Assembly (NCBI GenBank): GCA_965263225.1
Contig: CBDHHG010000035.1
Location: 1-64,000, forward strand
Direction of reading: 5' to 3'
From: DT-111 sp965263225
Lineage (GTDB): Bacteria; Bacteroidota; Bacteroidia; Chitinophagales; Saprospiraceae
Length of the DNA stretch: 64,000 bases
Positions within the stretch are counted from its first letter, which is position 1, and every line of letters begins with the position of its first letter. Under the pieces are notes generated by a model. That model saw nothing but the letters and a program-made list of their open reading frames with translations. It had not been told where the DNA came from and did not search any database. Both the position numbers and the translations under genes were made by a program. This document shows, one piece after another, positions 53,086-61,004 of the stretch.

Positions 53086-54996
53086 ATGAAACTTGACGCA
53101 AAAATCCCAGAAGGAAGATTGGAAGACAAATGGCGCAATTATCAGCTAAAAAGTCAACTCATTAATCCTGCCAATAAGAAAAAACTGAAGGTGATCGTGG
53201 TAGGTTCCGGGCTATCCGGGGCAGGAGCGGCAGCTACTTTGGCGGAGTTGGGATATGATATACAATGCTTCTTTTATCAGGATTCTGCCCGACGAGCGCA
53301 CTCCGTGGCCGCCCAGGGTGGGATTAATGCTGCTAAGAATTATCAGCACGACGGAGATAGTATCTGGCGAATGTTTTATGACACGCTCAAAGGAGGAGAC
53401 TTTAGATCAAGGGAAGCCAATACCTATCGTTTAGCTGAACTATCCGCACCGCTTATTGATCACTTTACACAGCAGGGGGTTCCCTTTGCCAGGGAATATG
53501 GTGGCGTGCTGGTCAATCGAAGCTTTGGCGGGGTGCAGGTGCAACGTACCTTTTATGCCCGCGGACAAACCGGGCAGCAATTGCTGTTGGCGGCCTATTC
53601 CCAATTGAATAAAATGGTGAGACAGGAAAAGGTGACCCTCTTTCCTAGGCATGAGATGATGGATTTAGTCTTGAAAGATGGAATAGCAAAGGGGATCATT
53701 GCCAGAGACCTTGTCTCAGGAGCGTTGAAGCGATTTGCCGCTGATGCAGTCGTTTTGGCTACTGGGGGCTACTCGCGCGTGTATCGCCTATCCACTTTGG
53801 CTATTGGTTGCAACGGCAGCGCCATCTGGAAGGCACACAAACGGGGTGCTTTCTTCGCGGCTCCAAGTTTTACACAAATTCATCCCACCGCTTTACCGCA
53901 GTCCAGCGAATCCCAGTCCAAGCTGACCTTAATGTCCGAATCTTTGCGAAATGATGGTCGGATTTGGGTGCCTTTACAGAAGGACGATTCTCGAAAGCCC
54001 AAGGATATTCCGGAAGCTGAAAGAGATTATTACCTAGAAAGAAGATATCCAAGCTTTGGTAATCTAGCCCCTAGAGACATAGCCTCCCGGGCCGCCAAGG
54101 AACGGATTGACGCTGGCTTTGGCGTGGGAAGACTGAAGAATGCTGTGTATCTAGATTTTAGGAAAGCCATTGCCGATTACGGTCAGCAGGTAGTCCAAGA
54201 TCGTTATGGCAATCTCTTCAATATGTACAAGAAGATCACAGGGATCAATGCCTATGCCGAACCCATGCTCATCTCTCCAGCCGCCCACTTTTCTATGGGG
54301 GGGCTTTGGGTCGATTATGAATTGATGACGACCATCCCTGGCTTGTATGCTGTTGGCGAATGCAATTTCTCGGATCATGGGGCTAATCGTTTAGGTGCCA
54401 ATTCGCTCCTACAGGCAAGTGTGGATGGCTACTTTATTTTGCCAAATACGATCAACAATTATCTAGCCGCTAGTCTTTCTACAGATCCTGTTAGCGTGGA
54501 TGACCCTGCTTTTGAAGTGGTCGAACAAGAAGTGAAGGAACAAATTGATCGAATACTAGCTGTGAATGGCAACAGGACGGTAGATGACTTTCATCGGGCC
54601 TTAGGCAAGATTATGTGGCAGGAGTGTGCCATGAGCAGAAACAGAACTGGCTTGGAAAAGGCAATTGAAGATATTGAGGCCCTGAGAACCTCCTTTTGGT
54701 CCGATGTGAAGGTGACGGGTGTAGCTTTGGGATTAAATACCGAATTAGAAAAGGCCTTACGAATGGCCGACTTTGTCGAACTAGGCATTCTCATGTGTAC
54801 AGATGCTTTACAACGGGAAGAATCCTGCGGGGCGCACTTTCGTGAGGAATATCAAACGGCAGAAGGGGAGGCCCAGCGCAGGGATGACGCCTTTGCTTAT
54901 GTATCTGCTTGGGAATATGATCCCAAAGCCTTCAAGTTGCACCGGGAAGAGCTAAACTTTGAATATGTGCAACCATCAGTAAGAAGTTACAAATAA
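53086..54996 (+). CDS. sdhA: Succinate dehydrogenase flavoprotein subunit
   Basis: The 636-residue product starts at MKLDAKIPEGRLEDKW; the longer frame upstream overlaps sdhC and is not used. Visible are the FAD dinucleotide motif IVVGSGLSGAGAAATLAELG, the covalent-flavin His region RRAHSVAAQGGINAAKNY, HPTALPQSSESQSK, PAAHFSMGGLWVDY and GANRLGANSLLQASVDGY. Length and order fit the enzyme that oxidises succinate to fumarate. Genes for the cytochrome and iron-sulfur subunits flank it in the order C-A-B. Confidence 0.97.
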   Translation: MKLDAKIPEGRLEDKWRNYQLKSQLINPANKKKLKVIVVGSGLSGAGAAATLAELGYDIQCFFYQDSARRAHSVAAQGGINAAKNYQHDGDSIWRMFYDTLKGGDFRSREANTYRLAELSAPLIDHFTQQGVPFAREYGGVLVNRSFGGVQVQRTFYARGQTGQQLLLAAYSQLNKMVRQEKVTLFPRHEMMDLVLKDGIAKGIIARDLVSGALKRFAADAVVLATGGYSRVYRLSTLAIGCNGSAIWKAHKRGAFFAAPSFTQIHPTALPQSSESQSKLTLMSESLRNDGRIWVPLQKDDSRKPKDIPEAERDYYLERRYPSFGNLAPRDIASRAAKERIDAGFGVGRLKNAVYLDFRKAIADYGQQVVQDRYGNLFNMYKKITGINAYAEPMLISPAAHFSMGGLWVDYELMTTIPGLYAVGECNFSDHGANRLGANSLLQASVDGYFILPNTINNYLAASLSTDPVSVDDPAFEVVEQEVKEQIDRILAVNGNRTVDDFHRALGKIMWQECAMSRNRTGLEKAIEDIEALRTSFWSDVKVTGVALGLNTELEKALRMADFVELGILMCTDALQREESCGAHFREEYQTAEGEAQRRDDAFAYVSAWEYDPKAFKLHREELNFEYVQPSVRSYK

Positions 54997-55034
54997 GCTG
55001 ATCCAAACCTAGACACACGTTTAAACCTCAACTT

Positions 55035-55778
55035 ATGCAACTTACATTCCGCATTTGGAGACAAGAACAATTTCAAGATCAAGGAGCTTTCAAAGCGTAC
55101 CAAGTTGATCATCTCACCGAGGACATGTCCTTCCTGGAGGCATTGGATCATTTAAATGAAGTATTGGTCCTAAAGGGAGAACGGGTCATTGCCTTTGAAT
55201 ACGATTGTAGAGAAGGAATCTGCGGACAATGTGGGATCTTTATAAATGGTCGAGCTCATGGGCCCCATGATCACGTCACCACCTGCCAGCTACATTTGCG
55301 AAGTTTTCAAGATGGAGATACGGTTACCGTAGAGCCATGGAGGGCTAAAGCTTTCCCCATCGTGCAAGATTTGATCGTAGATCGTTCAGCATTTGATCGG
55401 ATCATAGCTCAAGGCGGATATATCAGTGCCAAGACTGGTACGGCTCCAGAAGCCAATGCCATTTTGATTGGTAAGGAAACAGCGGACAAAGCCATGGATG
55501 CCGCAGCCTGTATAGGTTGTGGGGCATGTGTAGCCACCTGCAAAAATGGATCGGCGGCTCTGTTTACTTCCGCCAAGATTAATCACCTCAATACCCTCCC
55601 TCAGGGGAAGCTAGAAGCCCATCAGCGAGTCAGGGATATGACGGCGCAAATGGAAGAGGAAGGATTTGGACATTGCTCTTTTACAGGAGCTTGTGAAGTG
55701 GAGTGTCCAGAAGGAATATCCATTGCCAATATTGCTGAAATGAACGCTAGATATTGGAAGGCGAGGCTATTCGCTTAA
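55035..55778 (+). CDS. sdhB: Succinate dehydrogenase iron-sulfur subunit
   Basis: The 247-residue product has the N-terminal 2Fe-2S ferredoxin part (EYDCREGICGQCGIFINGRAHG) and the C-terminal bis-cluster region. The second part shows CIGCGACVATCKNGSAALF and HCSFTGACEVECPEGISIANIA, giving the 4Fe-4S and 3Fe-4S ligands. It passes electrons from the flavoprotein to quinone through the cytochrome. It starts 38 bases after sdhA. Confidence 0.96.
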   Translation: MQLTFRIWRQEQFQDQGAFKAYQVDHLTEDMSFLEALDHLNEVLVLKGERVIAFEYDCREGICGQCGIFINGRAHGPHDHVTTCQLHLRSFQDGDTVTVEPWRAKAFPIVQDLIVDRSAFDRIIAQGGYISAKTGTAPEANAILIGKETADKAMDAAACIGCGACVATCKNGSAALFTSAKINHLNTLPQGKLEAHQRVRDMTAQMEEEGFGHCSFTGACEVECPEGISIANIAEMNARYWKARLFA

Positions 55779-55857
55779 GTCGCTTTTATGAGCGTAGGCC
55801 ATCGCCAGAATTTGTCATTTTGACATAAAAAGACAATCTGCCTAATGCCAAAAGCGG

Positions 55858-55865
55858 TATTTTTG
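55858..55865 (+). promoter_or_regulatory. -7 box-like site before the AraC-type gene, with upstream dyad
   Basis: TATTTTTG matches TAnnTTTG, 20 bases before the ATG at 55886. Further upstream TGTCA-TTT-TGACA (55813-55825) is a perfect dyad that could be an operator or autoregulatory site. The -33 box is unclear. Confidence 0.4.
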
Positions 55866-55885
55866 TACATCTAATACCGATTGGC

Positions 55886-56707
55886 ATGGAGAATAATTTT
55901 CAATTCCTGGAATATGAGGGCATACAGATCGCGGCTTTTATTGAAGCGCGGGAAGAAAATGAGCATTCCGGCTACTACCCAGCCAATGTGCTATTCTATG
56001 TACAACAGGGCCAGCTAAATATTCGGCACAAGAATAAACTCATTATTATCCCCAAAGGTAATTTCTGTATTGTCCAAAAATTCACCGAACTTTCCTATTT
56101 CAAGACTTGGGATGAGGGGGAAGATTGCGCTTTGATCGACGCCATGGTATTGCAGGATGACTTCATCAAAAGTGCTATCAAGGAATTAGGGTACAAGATA
56201 CCCAGCAAACCCGTCACTACCCCAGTAGTTAATCTAGAGCAGAATGCCATACTTTTGGGTTTATATCGGAGTTTAAAACTCTATTTGTCTGAAAATCAGT
56301 CACCTGATAAGCATTTGATGTATCTTAAAACCAAGGAGGCACTGCTTGGAATTATCCAATCTAACCCAGAACATTTAGCCATTTTTCATGAGTTTTCGAA
56401 ATCGGTAAAAGCGGAATTACGAGAGTTCATGACCCATCATATCATCTCTCCGCTACCTTTAGGAGAACTAGCGAAACTATCAGGGCGCAGTCTTTCTACC
56501 TTTCATCGGGACTTCAGAAGAATATTCAATACTTCTCCGCATAACTGGATACTAAAGCAAAGGCTTGTGAAGGCCCGGGAGCTTCTACTTACAACCTCAC
56601 AAACAGCTTCTGAGATCTACCTAGACTTGGGATTCAAAGATTTAGCCCACTTCAGCCGAACCTTCAAAAAAGAGTTTGGGATTTCTCCTTCAAAGATTAG
56701 TCCATAA
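55886..56707 (+). CDS. AraC family transcriptional regulator
   Basis: The 273-residue product has an N-terminal cupin-like sensor part (NVLFYVQQGQLNIRHKNKLIIIPKGNF) and, from about residue 175, the two AraC helix-turn-helices (LPLGELAKLSGRSLSTFHRDFRRIFNTSPHNWILKQRL and ASEIYLDLGFKDLAHFSRTFKKEFGISPSKI). It lies 123 bases upstream of the cytochrome c and isoquinoline-oxidoreductase-type genes on the same strand, so control of that operon is a fair guess. A dyad and a TATTTTTG box precede it. Confidence 0.92.
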   Translation: MENNFQFLEYEGIQIAAFIEAREENEHSGYYPANVLFYVQQGQLNIRHKNKLIIIPKGNFCIVQKFTELSYFKTWDEGEDCALIDAMVLQDDFIKSAIKELGYKIPSKPVTTPVVNLEQNAILLGLYRSLKLYLSENQSPDKHLMYLKTKEALLGIIQSNPEHLAIFHEFSKSVKAELREFMTHHIISPLPLGELAKLSGRSLSTFHRDFRRIFNTSPHNWILKQRLVKARELLLTTSQTASEIYLDLGFKDLAHFSRTFKKEFGISPSKISP

Positions 56708-56830
56708 TCCCGCTGAGCTAATTTGACAAGCAGGTTTTGACACAAATTGGCAAATGGAGGTGCAAGTCTTCTTAGTATCTTCACTACCAATTATCACATC
56801 ATCTCCTTATACAGACTAAAAACTAGTAGG

Positions 56831-57445
56831 ATGAGAAGTCGAAAACTGCTGTATGTTATTCCCGTTTTCCTCTGTGCCACAATTCTCTTTGCCGGTGGCT
56901 TTGGCCATTCGGAGCCAGACGGTGCTGCTGATTCTAGTTCAGAAAAGCTGCCATCTAGTAGCGAAGAAAACTTTGACAAGATGATGGCAGTCCTCATGCA
57001 CAAACGTTGCGTGAACTGCCACCCCAACGATAACATTCCAAAGCAAGGTGAGGACAGCCACCCTCACTATTTTGGCATGGCACGAGGGGAAGGAAATCTT
57101 GGTTACCAAGCTACCACTTGCAACACTTGCCACCAATCGGAAAACAATGATTACTCAGGTGTGCCGGGGGCGCCAGAGTGGAGCCTGGCGCCAGAAAGCA
57201 TGAAATGGGAAGGCTTGACGCGGACCGAAATTGCTGAATCCATGCTGGATCCCAAAAGAAACGGTGGTAGGACTCATCATGAAGTAATGGAACATCTCAC
57301 CGAACACGAACTCGTATTGTGGGCATGGACACCCGGAATCGACGCTGCCGGTAACCCACGAGAGCTGCCACCGGTACCTGTAGACGAATACATTGAAGCG
57401 GTAAAGGCTTGGTTCGAAGAGGGAGCAGTTATCCCAGCTGAATAG
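56831..57445 (+). CDS. Di-haem c-type cytochrome-like subunit of an aldehyde/isoquinoline-type oxidoreductase
   Basis: The 204-residue product starts at MRSRKLLYVIPVFLC; the in-frame extension to 56747 is not used. It has a signal peptide and two CxxCH haem motifs, HKRCVNCHP and CNTCHQSEN, in a His-rich region. Molybdenum hydroxylases of the isoquinoline type in Gram-negative bacteria pass electrons to such c-type cytochromes. The iron-sulfur gene follows after 27 bases and the large subunit after that, so it is probably the electron acceptor of that enzyme. It is exported, matching the Tat-exported large subunit. Confidence 0.82.
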   Translation: MRSRKLLYVIPVFLCATILFAGGFGHSEPDGAADSSSEKLPSSSEENFDKMMAVLMHKRCVNCHPNDNIPKQGEDSHPHYFGMARGEGNLGYQATTCNTCHQSENNDYSGVPGAPEWSLAPESMKWEGLTRTEIAESMLDPKRNGGRTHHEVMEHLTEHELVLWAWTPGIDAAGNPRELPPVPVDEYIEAVKAWFEEGAVIPAE

Positions 57446-57472
57446 TTTAGATCCACCATAAATACAACAACA

Positions 57473-57952
57473 ATGAAAATTTCATTCACCATAAATGGAC
57501 AAGCCCAATCCATCGAAATAGAAGATGGGAATACTCCATTGCTTTGGGTAGTTCGAGATATGCTAGACCTAAAGGGCACAAAATTTGGTTGCGGGAAAGC
57601 AGCATGCGGAGCCTGTACCCTTCATGTCGATGGAGAAGCTATACGCTCCTGCTCATATGCCGTGAAGTTTGCTGAAGGTAAAAATGTAACGACCATTGAA
57701 GGCTTAGGAACTAGAGAAAACCCACATCCCGTGCAGCAAGCCTGGGTCGAGCATGTGGTACCTCAGTGCGGATACTGCCAACCAGGCTTTATGATGGCCA
57801 CAGCTGCTTTGCTGGAAAAGAACCCCAATCCTACCGATGAGGATATCGATAACAACATCATTAACGTCTGCCGATGCGCGACCTATGTGCGCATGCGTAA
57901 GGCCATTCACAGAGCTGCTGAATTAACCCAATCCGCTAACCAAACAAGCTAA
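57473..57952 (+). CDS. 2Fe-2S subunit, isoquinoline 1-oxidoreductase alpha type
   Basis: The 159-residue product has the plant-type 2Fe-2S cluster ligands in KFGCGKAACGACTLHVDG with SCSY, and the second cluster in QCGYCQPGFMMATAALL and NVCRCATYVRM. This is the small subunit of xanthine-dehydrogenase-family molybdoenzymes, and the short single-domain form fits IorA-type subunits. The large-subunit gene starts six bases after its stop. It passes electrons from the molybdenum centre to the cytochrome. Confidence 0.93.
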   Translation: MKISFTINGQAQSIEIEDGNTPLLWVVRDMLDLKGTKFGCGKAACGACTLHVDGEAIRSCSYAVKFAEGKNVTTIEGLGTRENPHPVQQAWVEHVVPQCGYCQPGFMMATAALLEKNPNPTDEDIDNNIINVCRCATYVRMRKAIHRAAELTQSANQTS

Positions 57953-57957
57953 AGATC

Positions 57958-60108
57958 ATGACTGAAAAGAAAAAAGTATCCCGCCGGAAATTTCTGATCC
58001 GTGGTGGTCTGGGAACCATTGGTGTATTGGCTGTAGGGACCTATGTATTTCGGAATCCATTACGACGCATGGGGTTGGAAATGGCAGAAACCATGATTCC
58101 TCCCTATTCTGGAACAGGTACGGAAGCAAACTTATGGTTTGAAATTACAAAGGAAAATAAAGTAGTCCTGCATTCTCCCAAGGTAGAGATGGGCCAAGGC
58201 TCCTTTACTAGTTTTGCTCAAATGGTAGCAGACGAACTGGATGTGAACTTGGATCAGGTGCAGGTGATTGGCGCGGCGACGGCAACTGGAATTGTAGATT
58301 CGTTAAGTACAGGAGGAAGCTTATCGGTAGCTTCTCTTTGGTTGCCATTGCGAGAGATGGCAGCCACTGTGCGTGAAATGTTAAAGGGAGAAGCTGCCAA
58401 GCAAATGGGGGTTGATGCCGGTAGCCTAAGCACTAAAAATGGTGCAGTAGAAGGTGGCAGCAAAAGCATGACTTATGCCCAAGTTGCAGCAGGTGTCACA
58501 GAATGGAAGCTACCGAAAACACCGGAATTACGACCGGTCAAAGACTACAAATATATCGGCCAGCCTATTAAACGGGTGGACCTGGAGGCTAAGGTGTTTG
58601 GTGATCCCATCTTTGGAATGGATGCGGAAATGCCAGATATGTTACACGCTTGCGTTATTCGGCCGGAGCACGTTGGTGCCACCTTCAAAAGTGCGGATAC
58701 TTCCAAGGCAGAAGGCATGCCCGGTGTAGTAAAGATCGTTCAGCAGGAGGATTGGGTCGGAGTAGTAGCTGAGACCTATGCGCAAGCGCAGGCAGCTAAG
58801 ATGACGATCAAGGTAGATTGGGACGTACCCAAGCGGTGGACAGAAGAGGATATTCGAGGTCTACTACAGGTAGGAAAGGGGAACAAGATGATAACGCAAA
58901 AGAAAGGTGGAGCTTTAGATCCTGCGGCGGAGGATGTTGTATCGATGGAGTTCAAGAGTCCCATTGGGGCGCACGCACAGATAGAGCCCAATGGAGCGGT
59001 TGCTCTGGTTAAGGACGGATCCGCTACCATCATCCTATCTACGCAGGTGGTAGGTGTGACACAACGGCAAGTTTCAGAGGCTTTAGATATACCGCTGGAT
59101 AAAGTGAATGTTATTCCGACTTATTTGGGAGGGGGATTTGGAAGGCGCTTGAATACGGTACATGCAGTACAAGCCGCACAAATGTCGCTGGAAGTTGGCA
59201 AACCCGTCAAATACTTCTTTACCCGTAAGGAAGAATTTCAACACGATACGTTTAGACCTCCTACGCATCATATTATGTATGGAAAGTTAAGCTCTGATGG
59301 ATTGCTGGAGGGCCTTGAGCATCATTATGCTAGTGGAGATGTGGCCATCAATTCCGTGATTATGCCAGCTGCTTTGCACTCGATCCTAGGCACGGATGTA
59401 GGGGCCATGAGGGGGGGGAACATTATGTATCGTGGAATCCCTAACCATCGCGCCGTTCAATGGCATACCACTTTACCTTTTGCTACGAGTTGGTGGAGAA
59501 GTCTTGGTCTTTTGGCGAATACATTTGCCATCGAAAGCTTTGTGGACGAAATGGCCATTAAAGTCGGAAAGAATCCGGTGGAATTTCGATTGGCAAGCAT
59601 CGGTGACGAAGGGGCTGATAAACGCTTGAAAGCTGTGATTGAAAAGGCTGCGGAAAGCTACCGAGATGAGGCTTCTAATGGCCGAGCCATGGGCTTTGCT
59701 GCCTCGGTTGATGCTGGGGCTCCCTGTGCTCATGTAGCTGAGGTGTCCATCGAAAATAAGGAGATTAAGGTGCATAAAGTACTATGTGTCTTTGATTGTG
59801 GAATTGCGGTCAATCCGGATCAGGTTAAAGCGCAATGTGAAGGTTCCATTGTGATGGGCATGAGTGGAGCGATGCACGAAAAAATGACACTGAAGGACGG
59901 ACAATTGTATCCGACCATTTATGGTCCTTACAATATGACGTTGCTAAGGCATTCGCCCAAGGAAGTCGAAGTGATACTCCTACAAGGTGACGATAAACCC
60001 TATCCAGTGGGAGAACCACCCATGGGCCCCATCGGTGCTGCGGTTGCCAATGCCGTCCGCCGCCTCACCGGCGAGCGTCTGACGGATTTGCCACTGCGTC
60101 TATCTTAG
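57958..60108 (+). CDS. Molybdopterin-binding subunit, isoquinoline 1-oxidoreductase beta type (Tat-exported)
   Basis: The 716-residue product starts with a Tat signal (KKVSRRKFLIRGGLG). The molybdopterin regions show VEMGQGSFTSFAQMVADEL, VIPTYLGGGFGRRL, VNPDQVKAQCEGSIVMGMSG and the active-site Glu in VGEPPMGPIGAAVANAV. The length fits IorB-type proteins, which carry the molybdenum cofactor and hydroxylate a heteroaromatic or aldehyde substrate. The substrate is not determined. It is the third gene of the cytochrome, iron-sulfur, molybdenum set and ends in a strong terminator. Confidence 0.93.
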   Translation: MTEKKKVSRRKFLIRGGLGTIGVLAVGTYVFRNPLRRMGLEMAETMIPPYSGTGTEANLWFEITKENKVVLHSPKVEMGQGSFTSFAQMVADELDVNLDQVQVIGAATATGIVDSLSTGGSLSVASLWLPLREMAATVREMLKGEAAKQMGVDAGSLSTKNGAVEGGSKSMTYAQVAAGVTEWKLPKTPELRPVKDYKYIGQPIKRVDLEAKVFGDPIFGMDAEMPDMLHACVIRPEHVGATFKSADTSKAEGMPGVVKIVQQEDWVGVVAETYAQAQAAKMTIKVDWDVPKRWTEEDIRGLLQVGKGNKMITQKKGGALDPAAEDVVSMEFKSPIGAHAQIEPNGAVALVKDGSATIILSTQVVGVTQRQVSEALDIPLDKVNVIPTYLGGGFGRRLNTVHAVQAAQMSLEVGKPVKYFFTRKEEFQHDTFRPPTHHIMYGKLSSDGLLEGLEHHYASGDVAINSVIMPAALHSILGTDVGAMRGGNIMYRGIPNHRAVQWHTTLPFATSWWRSLGLLANTFAIESFVDEMAIKVGKNPVEFRLASIGDEGADKRLKAVIEKAAESYRDEASNGRAMGFAASVDAGAPCAHVAEVSIENKEIKVHKVLCVFDCGIAVNPDQVKAQCEGSIVMGMSGAMHEKMTLKDGQLYPTIYGPYNMTLLRHSPKEVEVILLQGDDKPYPVGEPPMGPIGAAVANAVRRLTGERLTDLPLRLS

Positions 60109-60136
60109 AAAAATGTCTTCTACATAAATAGGTACG

Positions 60137-60174
60137 CCAGGAGTTTTGCCGCTTAATGCAGGTAAAGCTCCTGG
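60137..60174 (+). terminator. Rho-independent-type terminator of the molybdoenzyme operon
   Basis: CCAGGAG (60137-60143) and CTCCTGG (60168-60174) pair, and the inner TTTTGCC and GGTAAAG extend the stem to 14 pairs with two G-U wobbles, around a ten-base loop. A T-rich tract TTTATTTTT follows. It is 28 bases after the stop. Confidence 0.8.
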
Positions 60175-60218
60175 TTTATTTTTGGTAGGTCTTAAAATTA
60201 TAGGTTCTATCTAAAACA

Positions 60219-60479
60219 CTAGAAGTCAAAGGTTGCTCTGATGAAGATTCTTCTTGGTAGGCTCGGTCGGCCCACAAAGAAGTTGCCTCCAGCAACTTGA
60301 CTGTTTTCTTGTCTGGGAGAGCCCTCGGTTACGCCATCTGCATCCAATAGGTTAAAAATGGATAGTCCCAACCTTAAGCTTTCTTCTCCTTCACCTAGCG
60401 CAATAGCAATTCCACCAAAAAGGCATAAAATTAAAGCACAAGTGAAGTGCCTAAAATGTTGAGTTATTATACGTTCCAT
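60219..60479 (-). pseudogene. TonB-dependent receptor remnant, C-terminal barrel end
   Basis: The 86-residue frame ends with GLSIFNLLDADGVTEGSPRQ, then VGRPSLPRRIFIRATFDF. The NLxDxDGxTEGxPR box, GRPxLPRR and terminal Phe are the classic last strands of Bacteroidota TonB-dependent receptors. The plug and most of the barrel (over 600 residues) are missing. The frame starts with a short hydrophobic region that may be leftover sequence. It is a decayed gene end beyond the molybdoenzyme terminator. Confidence 0.65.
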
Positions 60480-61004
60480 AATTAATGATTGTAAGCACAA
60501 CTAGTCCGGAAGAAAGATCTACAGCTTGAGCATTAGTTGGCCCGATCCCATTTCACAAAGCTATTTCTGTTCAGCAGGCACCTCAAATTGTCATCTCCCT
60601 GTCATCCCAAGAGAGAAATACTGTTGGCTTACGGACACTTGAGAATTGGAAGCACTATTGTGAGTGTTCTGTGATAATTCTGTGATAAACTGATCTTACA
60701 TTTGCAACATAATTCATCGGTAAACAAGTTTCGTTAAGACTTACGACCAACCCCTCAGTCAGCAATACTGCATTATAACAAGAAAGCCTCCGTGCTTCAT
60801 CTTGTACTTACCACTCGGATAACTACTAAAATTGACGGCTATTGGTTGGGATACATATTATCCTGAACAGTGGTTTGATCATCACATTATTTCAAGTTTT
60901 TATAGAATCTAATTGTTTTTAGAGCAAAGCCTAGGCTCCTTTCTCGTCGACATGGGAAGGGCAGGCCCTGATATGCTCTTACTAATCCTTATAAACTCAA
61001 TTTT
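60480..61004. other. Upstream region of the large surface protein
   Basis: No gene was seen. It contains a tandem 11-base repeat, TTCTGTGATAA at 60667-60677 and 60678-60688, followed by TACATTTG at 60697-60704. The latter matches TAnnTTTG exactly and could be the -7 box of the surface gene, giving a leader of about 300 bases. No -33 TTTG was seen. Confidence 0.4.
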
